Shown: positions 1-6,246, counted from the first letter of the stretch. The stretch is 6,246 nt of DNA from CALMJB01 sp963977945 (GCA_963977945.1 CAXBQO010000066.1:1-6246), one strand, 5' to 3'. A program made the numbers and translations. The notes: generated from the sequence alone by a model not told the origin.

Positions 1-1166
1 ATGAAAACGGAAATCAAATTGCAGATTTACTTGGAATCGGAACCAGATTTATTGCCGCACAAGGCGGACTTGGTGGACTTGGAAATGCTGGGCTAGCAAA
101 TTCCAGACGACGCGCTCCAGGTTTTGCATTACTTGGTGAACCTGGACAAAGTCGAACTTTAATTTTGGAATTAAAAAGTGTTGCCGATATTGGTTTAGTT
201 GGTTTTCCAAGTGCCGGTAAATCATCTTTGATTGCCGCAATATCTGCTGCCAGACCAAAAATTGCAGATTATCCATTCACAACATTGGTACCAAATCTTG
301 GTGTGGTTCAAGCAGGTGAATCTCGATTTACTGTGGCAGATGTACCGGGATTAATTCCAGGAGCATCAACTGGCAAAGGATTAGGTCATGAATTTTTGCG
401 TCACGTTGAACGATGCAGTGCATTGGTTCAAGTTTTAGATTGTGCGGCGCTAGAAACTGATCGAGATCCCGTTAAAGATTTTGAAGTTATTGAAGCGGAA
501 TTACAGGCATATGGTGGCCTATCTGATCGACCACGAATAATTGCGTTAAACAAAATTGATTTACCAGATGGCAAAGCGATTGCCGACATGGTGCAGCCAG
601 AGTTAGTAAAACGCGGGTATCAGGTTTATCAAGTATCGGCTGCAAATCGCCAAGGATTACAAGATCTTATTTATGCAATGTCTAGAATCATTGAAGAACA
701 ACGAAAACAAAAAACTGATGATGCGCAAACTCGAATTGTGTTGCGACCAGTGCCAGTTAATGATGCCGGTTTTAAAGTTACTGCAAATAAAGATGGCAGC
801 TTCCAAGTTGTTGGTACAAAACCAGAACGTTGGGTTAAACAAACCGATTTTAAAAATGCCGAAGCAATTGGTTATTTAGCAGATCGTTTAGCTTCATATG
901 GAGTTGAAAAAGAGTTATTTAAAAAAGGTGCAGTTACCGGCAGTGAAGTAAGAATTGGCGAGGGTGATTCCGCCGTTATCTTTGATTGGGAACCAAGCAT
1001 TGAAGCCGGCGCAGAATTATTAGCCGGTCCTCGCGGACAAGATGTACGCCTTGAAGCGCTCTGGCGCGATAACTTAAATGATGATGTTGATCAATTAAGT
1101 GATGATGAAATTGAACAACAGTGGGAGTACAAAGTTTCTGATCCAACTACTCCGCAAACAGAATAA
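1..1166 (+). CDS. obg: Obg/CgtA family ribosome-associated GTPase, 5'-truncated by the window edge
   Basis: Obg is an essential GTPase that binds the large ribosomal subunit and acts in its assembly and in stress control. The frame is open from the window edge (first whole codon at base 3), giving 387 visible residues. They begin inside the glycine-rich Obg fold (GGLGGLGNAGLANSRRRAPGF). The G domain then follows: P-loop GFPSAGKS (visible residues 67-74), switch I DYPFTT (89-94), DVPG (113-116), NKID (183-186) and SAA (212-214). An OCT domain covers about 246-331, followed by WEP...AGAELLAGPRG and an acidic tail. The OCT domain and this extension are typical of Actinobacteria and Firmicutes-type Obg, and the extension favours Actinobacteria. 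From the P-loop's usual position, about 100 N-terminal residues are missing. A TTG at 165 is an internal Leu codon (ILELKSVADIG), not a start. The gene ends 4 bp from the convergent serine hydrolase. All G motifs are intact. Confidence 0.97.
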   Translation, partial: ENGNQIADLLGIGTRFIAAQGGLGGLGNAGLANSRRRAPGFALLGEPGQSRTLILELKSVADIGLVGFPSAGKSSLIAAISAARPKIADYPFTTLVPNLGVVQAGESRFTVADVPGLIPGASTGKGLGHEFLRHVERCSALVQVLDCAALETDRDPVKDFEVIEAELQAYGGLSDRPRIIALNKIDLPDGKAIADMVQPELVKRGYQVYQVSAANRQGLQDLIYAMSRIIEEQRKQKTDDAQTRIVLRPVPVNDAGFKVTANKDGSFQVVGTKPERWVKQTDFKNAEAIGYLADRLASYGVEKELFKKGAVTGSEVRIGEGDSAVIFDWEPSIEAGAELLAGPRGQDVRLEALWRDNLNDDVDQLSDDEIEQQWEYKVSDPTTPQTE

Positions 1167-1170
1167 TTAT

Positions 1171-2328
1171 TTAAGATCGTAATTTAGAAATTTGATTTAA
1201 TACCGAAGCAACTGCCGCTTCATCTTCTTTACCAGTTGGCACATCACTACTTTTTACAATCACAGTGCGAGTTGCTGGGTCTACGTATACATATTGTCCA
1301 TGTAATCCCATCATCATCATGATGTCTGGATACGGATGCCAGATTTGTGCGCCATAACCCCAGTCACGATCTAACTTAACAACTGGAGTGCGCAAACGTT
1401 TCATCCAATCAGCGCTTACAACTCTTTCGCTGCCAACATATCCATTATTTAGCAACATCAAACCAACTTTTGCATAATCAATTGCGGTGGCATTAAAACA
1501 ACAAAATGTTTTTTCTTGTCCACCAATGCGATCAACATTCCAAGTTCCTGGGTATTTGGCGCCAACTTTTTGCCAAACGGTTTTTGAAAAGTAATCTGAA
1601 ACTTTTTCGCCAGTAACTTTGCGAATAATCATTCCTAGCATTTGGGTATCAACACTTCGATATTCCGCTTTCGTGCCAGGAGCTTCTGCCATCTTTCGAT
1701 TATTTTTGATAAACCACATTGTGTCCGTGGTGGCATACATCTGCGCAATCGCCACACCCCATCCGCTTGGGCCGGTTGGATAATTATCTGAAACTAAAAC
1801 TCCACCTTGCATATCCAAAAGATCGCGAATAGTGACTTTGTCGAAATCGGTATTGTTTTTTAATTCAGGAAAGAAATCTACAAAGTGATCTGATTCAGCA
1901 ATCTTGCCATCGGCAATTAATTTTCCAATCATTAACGAGGTCATAGTTTTTGCTACCGAATATGAAGGAAGTTTGGATGATTCGGAAAAGCCATCGTTGT
2001 AATACTGATATGTCAGCATGCCATTTCTAATAACTAAGAAGGCATTGGTTTTAGTTAGTGATAAAAAGTCATCAAATGCAATTTTGTTTCCTTGATAATC
2101 AACTTTTGGCATCACTTCGATTCCGGTTGGTAATGAAATCGGTTTGCTAGCCGGAGCAAATTCATGCGATGGCATTAAGAGTGGTGTTTTAGATGCTGGT
2201 GCTAATCCCAGACGAATTGCACTTATTGGTTCTGGATAATGCGCGTAAGTTGTCAAAGCAAATAGCAGGCCATAAATCACCGCTAATGTGATTACTGTAT
2301 TTCGAATGAACTTCAATATAAATCTCAT
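1171..2328 (-). CDS. Membrane-anchored serine hydrolase, beta-lactamase class C / 6-aminohexanoate-dimer hydrolase-like
   Basis: This is probably a serine hydrolase of the penicillin-binding-protein/class C beta-lactamase fold; the substrate cannot be read from sequence. With the ATG at 2328 it has 385 residues. A short basic N-terminus (MRFILKFIRN) leads into one hydrophobic segment (about residues 11-30, VITLAVIYGLLFALTTYAHY region), which fits a signal anchor or uncleaved signal peptide with the catalytic domain outside the cell. The catalytic SxxK motif is SVAK (S124, K127) in a YSVAKTMTSLMIG context. The second motif is YRS (Y223, S225), and HGQ (H343) near the C-terminus sits where beta-lactamases have KTG. 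FCCFNATAIDYAKVGLMLLNNG at about 275 is typical of the NylB/EstB-like group. The KTG change argues against a true beta-lactamase; an esterase, amidase or peptide-modifying role is possible. A GTG at 2385 would add 19 residues, but no Shine-Dalgarno precedes it and the anchor would no longer be N-terminal. Base composition resembles the neighbours. Confidence 0.88.
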   Translation of the reverse strand: MRFILKFIRNTVITLAVIYGLLFALTTYAHYPEPISAIRLGLAPASKTPLLMPSHEFAPASKPISLPTGIEVMPKVDYQGNKIAFDDFLSLTKTNAFLVIRNGMLTYQYYNDGFSESSKLPSYSVAKTMTSLMIGKLIADGKIAESDHFVDFFPELKNNTDFDKVTIRDLLDMQGGVLVSDNYPTGPSGWGVAIAQMYATTDTMWFIKNNRKMAEAPGTKAEYRSVDTQMLGMIIRKVTGEKVSDYFSKTVWQKVGAKYPGTWNVDRIGGQEKTFCCFNATAIDYAKVGLMLLNNGYVGSERVVSADWMKRLRTPVVKLDRDWGYGAQIWHPYPDIMMMMGLHGQYVYVDPATRTVIVKSSDVPTGKEDEAAVASVLNQISKLRS

Positions 2329-2343
2329 AATTTCTAACTTGAA

Positions 2344-2349
2344 ATCATA
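2344..2349 (-). promoter_or_regulatory. Candidate -10 element for the serine hydrolase
   Basis: On the minus strand these bases read TATGAT, one mismatch from TATAAT, ending 15 bases before the ATG at 2328. A 17-base spacer leads to CCGAGA (2367-2372), a poor match (3 of 6) to TTGACA. Transcription would begin near 2337, leaving a leader of only 8 or 9 bases. There is no clear Shine-Dalgarno sequence (TTAGAAATT precedes the ATG). The position supports the ATG start, since a GTG start at 2385 would put this element inside the coding region. Seen by eye only. Confidence 0.35.
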
Positions 2350-2385
2350 GTCTTTAAAAATTAATTTCTCGGTTAAAACCCGCAC

Positions 2386-2393
2386 AGGTAAGG
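2386..2393 (+). promoter_or_regulatory. Ribosome binding site of gatC
   Basis: AGGTAAGG lies 7 bases before the ATG at 2401. It is a good purine-rich Shine-Dalgarno candidate at normal spacing. It supports the gatC start and suggests gatC is translated from a leadered mRNA, unlike ilvD downstream. Confidence 0.55.
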
Positions 2394-2400
2394 TTGCCTA

Positions 2401-2697
2401 ATGGCCGGAATTTCTAGAGAAGAAGTCGCAAATTTAGCCAGGTTGGCTCGCATCCAAATGTCTGATGAAGAGCTAGATCATTTATCTGGTGAAATGCAGG
2501 TAATTCTTTCGGCGGTAGCAAAAGTGCAAGAGGTAGCAGGCAAAGATGTGCCGCCAACTTCGCATCCGATTCCAATTAATAATGTCACCCGCGAAGATGT
2601 GGTCACAAAAAGTTTGACCAACGAACAAGCATTATCCGGTGCGCCAAAAAAGAGTGAAAACCGATTCCAAGTTCCACAAATTTTGGGTGAAGAATGA
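2401..2697 (+). CDS. gatC: Glutamyl-tRNA(Gln)/aspartyl-tRNA(Asn) amidotransferase subunit C
   Basis: GatC is the small subunit that wraps around GatA and GatB and stabilises the amidotransferase complex in the cytoplasm. The product has 98 residues, normal for the family (about 95-100). The N-terminal helical part ISREEVANLARLARIQMS, followed by DEELDHLSGEM, is the family signature. The middle PPTSHPIPINNVTREDV matches the conserved loop that packs against GatA, and the C-terminus FQVPQILGEE is also typical. The ATG at 2401 has a Shine-Dalgarno sequence, AGGTAAGG, 7 bases upstream. The stop overlaps the gatA start in an ATGA arrangement, which indicates translational coupling and one transcript. 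It is the first gene of the gatCAB cluster, and its promoter should lie in the 72-bp spacer shared with the divergent hydrolase. Confidence 0.97.
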   Translation: MAGISREEVANLARLARIQMSDEELDHLSGEMQVILSAVAKVQEVAGKDVPPTSHPIPINNVTREDVVTKSLTNEQALSGAPKKSENRFQVPQILGEE

Positions 2698-4199
2698 GTG
2701 TTCTTAAAAAGAGCGCGGCCGAACAAGCAAAAGCACTAGCGGCGAAAGAAATTTCTGCCAGTGAATTAGTAAAAGCGCATTATGAACAGATTAAAGCGGT
2801 AGATAAAGATGTAAAAGCATTTTTATATTTAGATGAAAAAAATGCGCTCGCCCAAGCTGAACAAATCGATAAAAAGCGTGCTGCCGGTGAAAAGTTATCG
2901 CCATTAGCCGGAGTTCCGTTGGCATTAAAAGATGTAATGGTTCAAGAAAATGTGCCAACAACTTGTGGCTCAAAAATATTAGAAGGCTGGCGTCCACCAT
3001 ATGACGCAACTGTGGTTTCAAAATTGAAATCAAATGGTGTGGTGATATTAGGTAAAACAAATATGGATGAGTTTGCAATGGGATCATCAACTGAAAACTC
3101 CGCTTATGGTCCAACACATAATCCGTGGGATTTATCGCGCATTCCGGGTGGATCAAGTGGTGGTTCGGCGGCAGCGGTTGCAGCATTTGAAGCACCAATT
3201 TCAATTGGTACAGATACCGGTGGATCAATTAGGCAACCAGCAGCGGTTTGCGGAATCGTCGGCGTGAAACCAACTTATGGATCTGTTTCTCGTTATGGAT
3301 TAGTTGCATTTTCATCATCATTAGATCAAGCCGGACCATTTGCTAGAACTGTTGAAGATGCAGCATTACTGCACGCTGCCATCGCAGGTTTTGATCCAAA
3401 AGATTCCACCAGTATTAATGCATCTGTGCCAGATTTTGTAGCGGCAGCTCGTAAAAAAGATGTAAAGGGATTAAAAATTGGAGTAGTTAAAGAATTAACT
3501 GGTGATGGTTATCAAAAAGGAGTTGCCGAAAAATTTAGTGAAACTCTTGATTTACTTGTAAAACTTGGCGCACAAATTGTCGAAGTTTCTTGCCCAAATT
3601 TTCAATACGCATTAGCGGCTTATTACTTAGTTGCGCCATCTGAATGTTCATCTAACTTAGCGCGATTTGATGCGATGCGTTATGGCTTACGTGTTGGTGA
3701 TGATGGAAATCGAAGTGCTGAAGAGGTTATGAACCTAACGCGCCAAGCAGGTTTTGGCCGCGAAGTGAAGCGCCGAATAATTCTTGGAACATACGCACTT
3801 TCATCTGGTTATTACGATGCTTATTACGGTTCAGCGCAAAAGGTGCGCACTTTAATTAAACAAGATTTTGATAACGCTTTTAAGAGCGCCGATGTTTTAG
3901 TTTCACCAACTGCGCCAACTACCGCTTTCAAAATTGGTGAGAAAGCAAATGATCCACTAGCGATGTATTTAAATGACATCGCCACAATTCCAGTAAATAT
4001 GGCTGGAATTTGCGGAATGAGTTTGCCAAATGGTTTAGCAAGTGAAGATAAATTGCCAAGTGGTTTTCAAATTATGGCGCCGGCAATGGCAGATGATCGA
4101 CTTTATTTAGTAGGCGGAGCAATCGAAGCTGCGCTAACTGAAAATTGGGGCAAACCATTTTGGGAGTTTGCGCCGAAATTGAATGGTTCCAAATGCTGA
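2694..4199 (+). CDS. gatA: Glutamyl-tRNA(Gln)/aspartyl-tRNA(Asn) amidotransferase subunit A (amidase)
   Basis: GatA is the amidase subunit. It releases ammonia from glutamine, which is channelled to GatB to amidate the misacylated tRNA. The 501-residue product is full length for the family. It carries the amidase-signature Ser-cisSer-Lys triad at K79 (PLALKDV), S154 (PGGSSGGSAAAVAA) and S178 (GTDTGGSIRQPAA). These positions equal the numbering I recall for Staphylococcus aureus GatA. The downstream GVKPTYGSVSRYGLVAFSSS and SLDQAGPFARTVEDAA segments are also diagnostic. The ATG at 2694 overlaps the gatC stop by 4 bp (ATGA), and GGGTGA (2685-2690) just upstream can pair with the 3' end of 16S rRNA. 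The last codons overlap the gatB start by 7 bp. No active-site residue is missing, so it should be functional. Confidence 0.98.
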   Translation: MSVLKKSAAEQAKALAAKEISASELVKAHYEQIKAVDKDVKAFLYLDEKNALAQAEQIDKKRAAGEKLSPLAGVPLALKDVMVQENVPTTCGSKILEGWRPPYDATVVSKLKSNGVVILGKTNMDEFAMGSSTENSAYGPTHNPWDLSRIPGGSSGGSAAAVAAFEAPISIGTDTGGSIRQPAAVCGIVGVKPTYGSVSRYGLVAFSSSLDQAGPFARTVEDAALLHAAIAGFDPKDSTSINASVPDFVAAARKKDVKGLKIGVVKELTGDGYQKGVAEKFSETLDLLVKLGAQIVEVSCPNFQYALAAYYLVAPSECSSNLARFDAMRYGLRVGDDGNRSAEEVMNLTRQAGFGREVKRRIILGTYALSSGYYDAYYGSAQKVRTLIKQDFDNAFKSADVLVSPTAPTTAFKIGEKANDPLAMYLNDIATIPVNMAGICGMSLPNGLASEDKLPSGFQIMAPAMADDRLYLVGGAIEAALTENWGKPFWEFAPKLNGSKC

Positions 4200-5692
4200 C
4201 ATTTGATACCGCGATGCAAAAGTACGAACCAACTTTAGGTTTAGAGGTTCACGTTGAATTAAATACCAAATCAAAAATGTTTTGCGGCTGTGCGACTGAA
4301 TTTGGCGCTGCACCAAATACTCAAACCTGCCCTGTTTGTTTAGGTTTACCAGGTTCGTTGCCGGTAGTTAATAACCGGGCGATTGAAAGCACGATTTTAA
4401 TTGGCTTAGCACTTAACTGTGAGATTGCACCGTTTTCAAGATTTGCCCGCAAAAATTATTTTTATCCAGATATGCCAAAGAATTTTCAAACTTCACAATA
4501 TGACGAACCAATTTGTAAAAATGGATTTTTAGAGGTGCAAATTGATACCGATGAAGGTCCAAAGAAATTTAAAATTGAAATTGAACGAGTTCACATGGAA
4601 GAGGACACTGGTAAATCTAGCCACGTAGGTGGTGCCACCGGTCGTATTCACGGAGCGGAATACTCACTTCTTGATTACAACCGTGCCGGAATTCCATTAA
4701 TTGAAATCGTTACCAAAATGATTACCGGTACCGGCAAATATGCCCCGCAAGTTGCCCGTGCATATGTCACCGAATTACGTGACATTGTAAAAAGTTTGCA
4801 AGTTTCAGATGTGCGGATGGAACAAGGTTCGCTGCGATGCGATGCAAACGTTTCGTTAGCACCAATTAAATCTGGAAAATTAGGAACACGAAGTGAAACT
4901 AAAAACGTAAACTCGTTGCGTTCGATTGAACGAGCAGTTCAAAGTGAAATCGAGCGTCACGCTAATTTGTTAGATAAAGGTGAGCGAGTTGTTCAAGAGA
5001 CCAGACACTTTTTAGAAGATAGCGGATTAACTCGCCCGGGCAGATCAAAAGAGCAGGCCGAGGATTATCGATATTTTCCAGAGCCAGATTTAGTTCCGGT
5101 GGCACCGACTAAAGAAACGATTGAATCGCTGCGTAAAAAATTGCCGGAAAAACCATCGGAGCGCCGAAAGAGATTGCAACAAGAATGGAATGTGCCAGAT
5201 AAAGAAATGGTGGCAATGGTCAATGCAGATTTATTAGACACAGTTGCGCAAACAATTGATGCTGGCGCTGATAAAGGATTAGCACGTAGTTGGTGGATGG
5301 GTGAGATTTCTAGAATCGCAAATGAAAAATCGGTCGCACCAGTTGATTTAATTTCGATTAGCGATGTTGTAGAACTAATTAAATTAATTTCATCAGGAGA
5401 ATTAACTGACAAATTAGCGCGGCAAGTTCTAGCCGGAGTAATTGATAAAGAAGGTTCGCCAAAATCAGTTATGGATAAACGTGGTCTTAAAGTTGTATCA
5501 GATGATTCTGCACTTATGAGCGCGATTGAAGCTGCGATTGCTGCACAACCTGAGACCGCCGAAAGAGTTAGAGGTGGCAATATTCCAGCAGCGGGTGCGT
5601 TAATTGGTGCGGTTATGAAATCAACTGGTGGCCAAGCAAATGCTGCAAAAGTGCGGGAGTTATTGCTTAAACATTTAGGTCAACAGCCATAA
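4193..5692 (+). CDS. gatB: Glutamyl-tRNA(Gln)/aspartyl-tRNA(Asn) amidotransferase subunit B
   Basis: GatB binds the misacylated tRNA, activates the carboxylate of Glu (or Asp) with ATP, and accepts ammonia from GatA. Starting at the ATG at 4193 the protein has 499 residues, normal for the family. Visible features are YEPTLGLEVHVEL near the N-terminus, the paired cysteines C31-x-C33 and C46-x2-C49 (a zinc site in some GatB proteins), VHMEEDTGKSSH (133-144, metal and ATP region), and YSLLDYNRAGIPLIEIVT (157-174). RMEQGSLRCDANVS and DYRYFPEPDL follow. The C-terminal GatB/YqeY helical domain ends in GGQANAAKVRELLLKHLG and binds tRNA. An earlier TTG at 4145 would overlap gatA by 55 bp and add residues unlike the family. 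ATG at 4214 is a second candidate, but the MLTFDTAMQKYEP start resembles actinobacterial GatB. No Shine-Dalgarno precedes 4193, so translation is probably coupled to gatA through the ATGCTGA overlap. Confidence 0.97.
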   Translation: MLTFDTAMQKYEPTLGLEVHVELNTKSKMFCGCATEFGAAPNTQTCPVCLGLPGSLPVVNNRAIESTILIGLALNCEIAPFSRFARKNYFYPDMPKNFQTSQYDEPICKNGFLEVQIDTDEGPKKFKIEIERVHMEEDTGKSSHVGGATGRIHGAEYSLLDYNRAGIPLIEIVTKMITGTGKYAPQVARAYVTELRDIVKSLQVSDVRMEQGSLRCDANVSLAPIKSGKLGTRSETKNVNSLRSIERAVQSEIERHANLLDKGERVVQETRHFLEDSGLTRPGRSKEQAEDYRYFPEPDLVPVAPTKETIESLRKKLPEKPSERRKRLQQEWNVPDKEMVAMVNADLLDTVAQTIDAGADKGLARSWWMGEISRIANEKSVAPVDLISISDVVELIKLISSGELTDKLARQVLAGVIDKEGSPKSVMDKRGLKVVSDDSALMSAIEAAIAAQPETAERVRGGNIPAAGALIGAVMKSTGGQANAAKVRELLLKHLGQQP

Positions 5693-5707
5693 ATTCTTAT
5701 TCACCGA

Positions 5708-5713
5708 TAAACT
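5708..5713 (+). promoter_or_regulatory. Candidate -10 element for a leaderless ilvD transcript
   Basis: TAAACT matches TATAAT at four of six positions, including the TA...T core, and ends 6 bases before the ATG at 5720. That is the spacing expected if transcription begins at or next to the A of the start codon, as is common in Actinobacteria. No Shine-Dalgarno precedes ilvD, which fits. No good -35 box lies 17-18 bases upstream, and in AT-rich DNA this match may be chance. ilvD could instead be read through from gatB. Confidence 0.3.
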
Positions 5714-5719
5714 TTTGAA

Positions 5720-6246
5720 ATGACTTTAAAGCCCCGTTCTGGATTAGTTACAGATGGCTTAGAGCGCGCACCTGCCCGCGGAATGTTGCGAGCAATCGGT
5801 ATGAAAGATGAAGATTTTGCTAAACCACAAATTGGAATCGCTTCTTCTTGGAACGAAGTTACTCCGTGCAATCTTTCACTTGATCGCTTAGCAAAAGCAT
5901 CTAAACAAGGTGTGATTGCAGCTGGTGGTTTTCCAATGCAGTTTGGCACCATCTCTGTTTCTGATGGAATTTCAATGGGCCATGAAGGAATGCATTTTTC
6001 ATTAGTTTCCCGAGAAGTTATTGCTGACTCAGTTGAAACAGTTATGCAAGCAGAGCGTCTTGATGGAATGGTGACATTTGCCGGTTGCGATAAATCATTA
6101 CCAGGAATGATGATGGCAGCAGCACGTATTGATGTAGCGAGTGTTTTTGTTTATGCCGGTTCAACATTACCTGGAAAATTAGATGGCAAAGATGTAACAA
6201 TCATCGACGCATTTGAAGCAGTTGGTGCATGTGCGCGTGGAATAAT
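5720..6246 (+). CDS. ilvD: Dihydroxy-acid dehydratase, N-terminal part (runs off the window)
   Basis: IlvD dehydrates 2,3-dihydroxy-isovalerate and 2,3-dihydroxy-3-methylvalerate to the keto acids that lead to valine, leucine and isoleucine (and, through 2-ketoisovalerate, pantothenate). The visible 175 residues are about 30 % of the usual 560-620. They contain VTDGLERAPARGMLRA, GIASSWNEVTPCN with cluster-ligand C50, GTISVSDGISMGHEGMHFSL with magnesium ligand D82, REVIADSVETVMQAERLDG, and FAGCDKSLPGM with C123, D124 and the Lys (K125) that is carbamylated in the family. The third cluster cysteine lies beyond the window, so cluster type ([2Fe-2S] or [4Fe-4S]) cannot be told. The ATG at 5720 is the first in-frame start after a TAA at 5708-5710, so the start is firm. 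The gene begins 27 bp after gatB with no terminator between them. ilvB, ilvN and ilvC may follow; this is an expectation, not seen. Confidence 0.97.
   Translation, partial: MTLKPRSGLVTDGLERAPARGMLRAIGMKDEDFAKPQIGIASSWNEVTPCNLSLDRLAKASKQGVIAAGGFPMQFGTISVSDGISMGHEGMHFSLVSREVIADSVETVMQAERLDGMVTFAGCDKSLPGMMMAAARIDVASVFVYAGSTLPGKLDGKDVTIIDAFEAVGACARGI

Larger units (their letters stand above)
2329..2400. promoter_or_regulatory. Divergent spacer between the serine hydrolase and gatC
   Basis: This 72-bp AT-rich stretch is the only gap in the window large enough to hold a divergent regulatory region. It must drive the minus-strand hydrolase (see the TATGAT at 2344-2349) and presumably gatCAB to the right. 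On the plus strand, TTGAAA at 2339-2344 resembles a -35 box, but the hexamer 17 bases downstream (TAATTT, 2362-2367) is a weak -10, so the gatC promoter is not resolved. No clear operator-like inverted repeat is visible. Confidence 0.4.

Noticed and set aside
165..167. TTG as the start of obg (would give a 333-residue protein)
   Set aside because: The frame is open to the window edge, and the residues before it are clear Obg domain sequence (GGLGGLGNAGLANSRRRAPGF, LLGEPGQSRTLIL). This TTG is an internal leucine codon.
1181..1192. Inverted repeat AATTT-AG-AAATT near the obg/hydrolase junction as a terminator
   Set aside because: Two-base loop, all A/T stem of five pairs, no T-run at the right distance, and it lies within the hydrolase C-terminal codons. 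Too weak to be a hairpin terminator.
1309..1324. CAT repeat, CATCATCATCATGATG, with a partial palindrome
   Set aside because: It lies inside the serine hydrolase and encodes the Ile plus four Met residues (IMMMM) just before the HGQ motif. Coding explains it; four units are too few to call a microsatellite.
2791..3228. 145-residue open frame antisense to gatA
   Set aside because: Its translation has no recognisable domain and it lies wholly within a conserved gene. It is an antisense shadow of gatA coding sequence.
4145..4147. TTG as the start of gatB (would add 16 residues)
   Set aside because: It lies deep inside gatA, has no Shine-Dalgarno, and the extra residues (GQTILGVCAEIEWFQ) do not resemble GatB. 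The ATG at 4193 gives the normal N-terminus.
5065..5580. 171-residue open frame antisense to gatB
   Set aside because: Serine- and isoleucine-rich translation without family motifs, wholly inside gatB. Long antisense frames are common by chance opposite a gene with this codon use.
1..6246. tRNA genes, CRISPR arrays, insertion sequences or attachment sites
   Set aside because: Almost every base is in one of six well-supported genes; the only gaps are 4, 72 and 27 bp. None contains spaced direct repeats, cloverleaf-like sequence, or transposase or integrase remnants.

Overview
The window is ordinary core-genome sequence from what looks like a small-genome, AT-rich actinobacterium. The protein sequences point to Actinobacteria: Obg carries the C-terminal OCT domain and the WEP...AGAELLAGPRG extension, GatB begins in the actinobacterial style (a ...MQKYEPTLGLEVHVEL start), and IlvD has VTDGLERAPARGM and SSWNEVTPCNLSLDRLA. 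The DNA is low in G+C (by eye about 40 %, with many TTA, AAA, GAA and ATT codons). Streamlined freshwater plankton of the acI type (Nanopelagicales, e.g. Planktophila or Nanopelagicus) combine these traits. That placement is an inference and has not been searched.

Layout: bases 1-1166 (+) hold the 3' three quarters or so of obg (cgtA), the ribosome-associated GTPase, whose start lies upstream of the window. Only 4 bp later, on the opposite strand, ends a membrane-anchored serine hydrolase of the beta-lactamase class C / 6-aminohexanoate-dimer hydrolase type (1171-2328, -). A 72-bp divergent spacer (2329-2400) separates it from a tight + strand cluster: gatC (2401-2697), gatA (2694-4199) and gatB (4193-5692), joined by 4-bp and 7-bp overlaps. 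After a 27-bp gap comes the 5' part of ilvD (5720 to beyond 6246).

How they work together: GatC, GatA and GatB form the tRNA-dependent amidotransferase that converts Glu-tRNA(Gln), and in some organisms Asp-tRNA(Asn), to the amidated forms. All three subunits look intact and keep their key residues. IlvD (dihydroxyacid dehydratase) opens what is probably a branched-chain amino acid segment continuing to the right. Obg and GatCAB both serve translation, but obg is not obviously co-transcribed with gatCAB because the serine hydrolase lies between them on the other strand.

The window is almost fully coding. No tRNA, rRNA, CRISPR array, insertion sequence or phage gene is visible, and I see no previously undescribed system. 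The points worth a second look are the serine hydrolase placed between two housekeeping loci, its start codon and promoter, and a possible leaderless start for ilvD.
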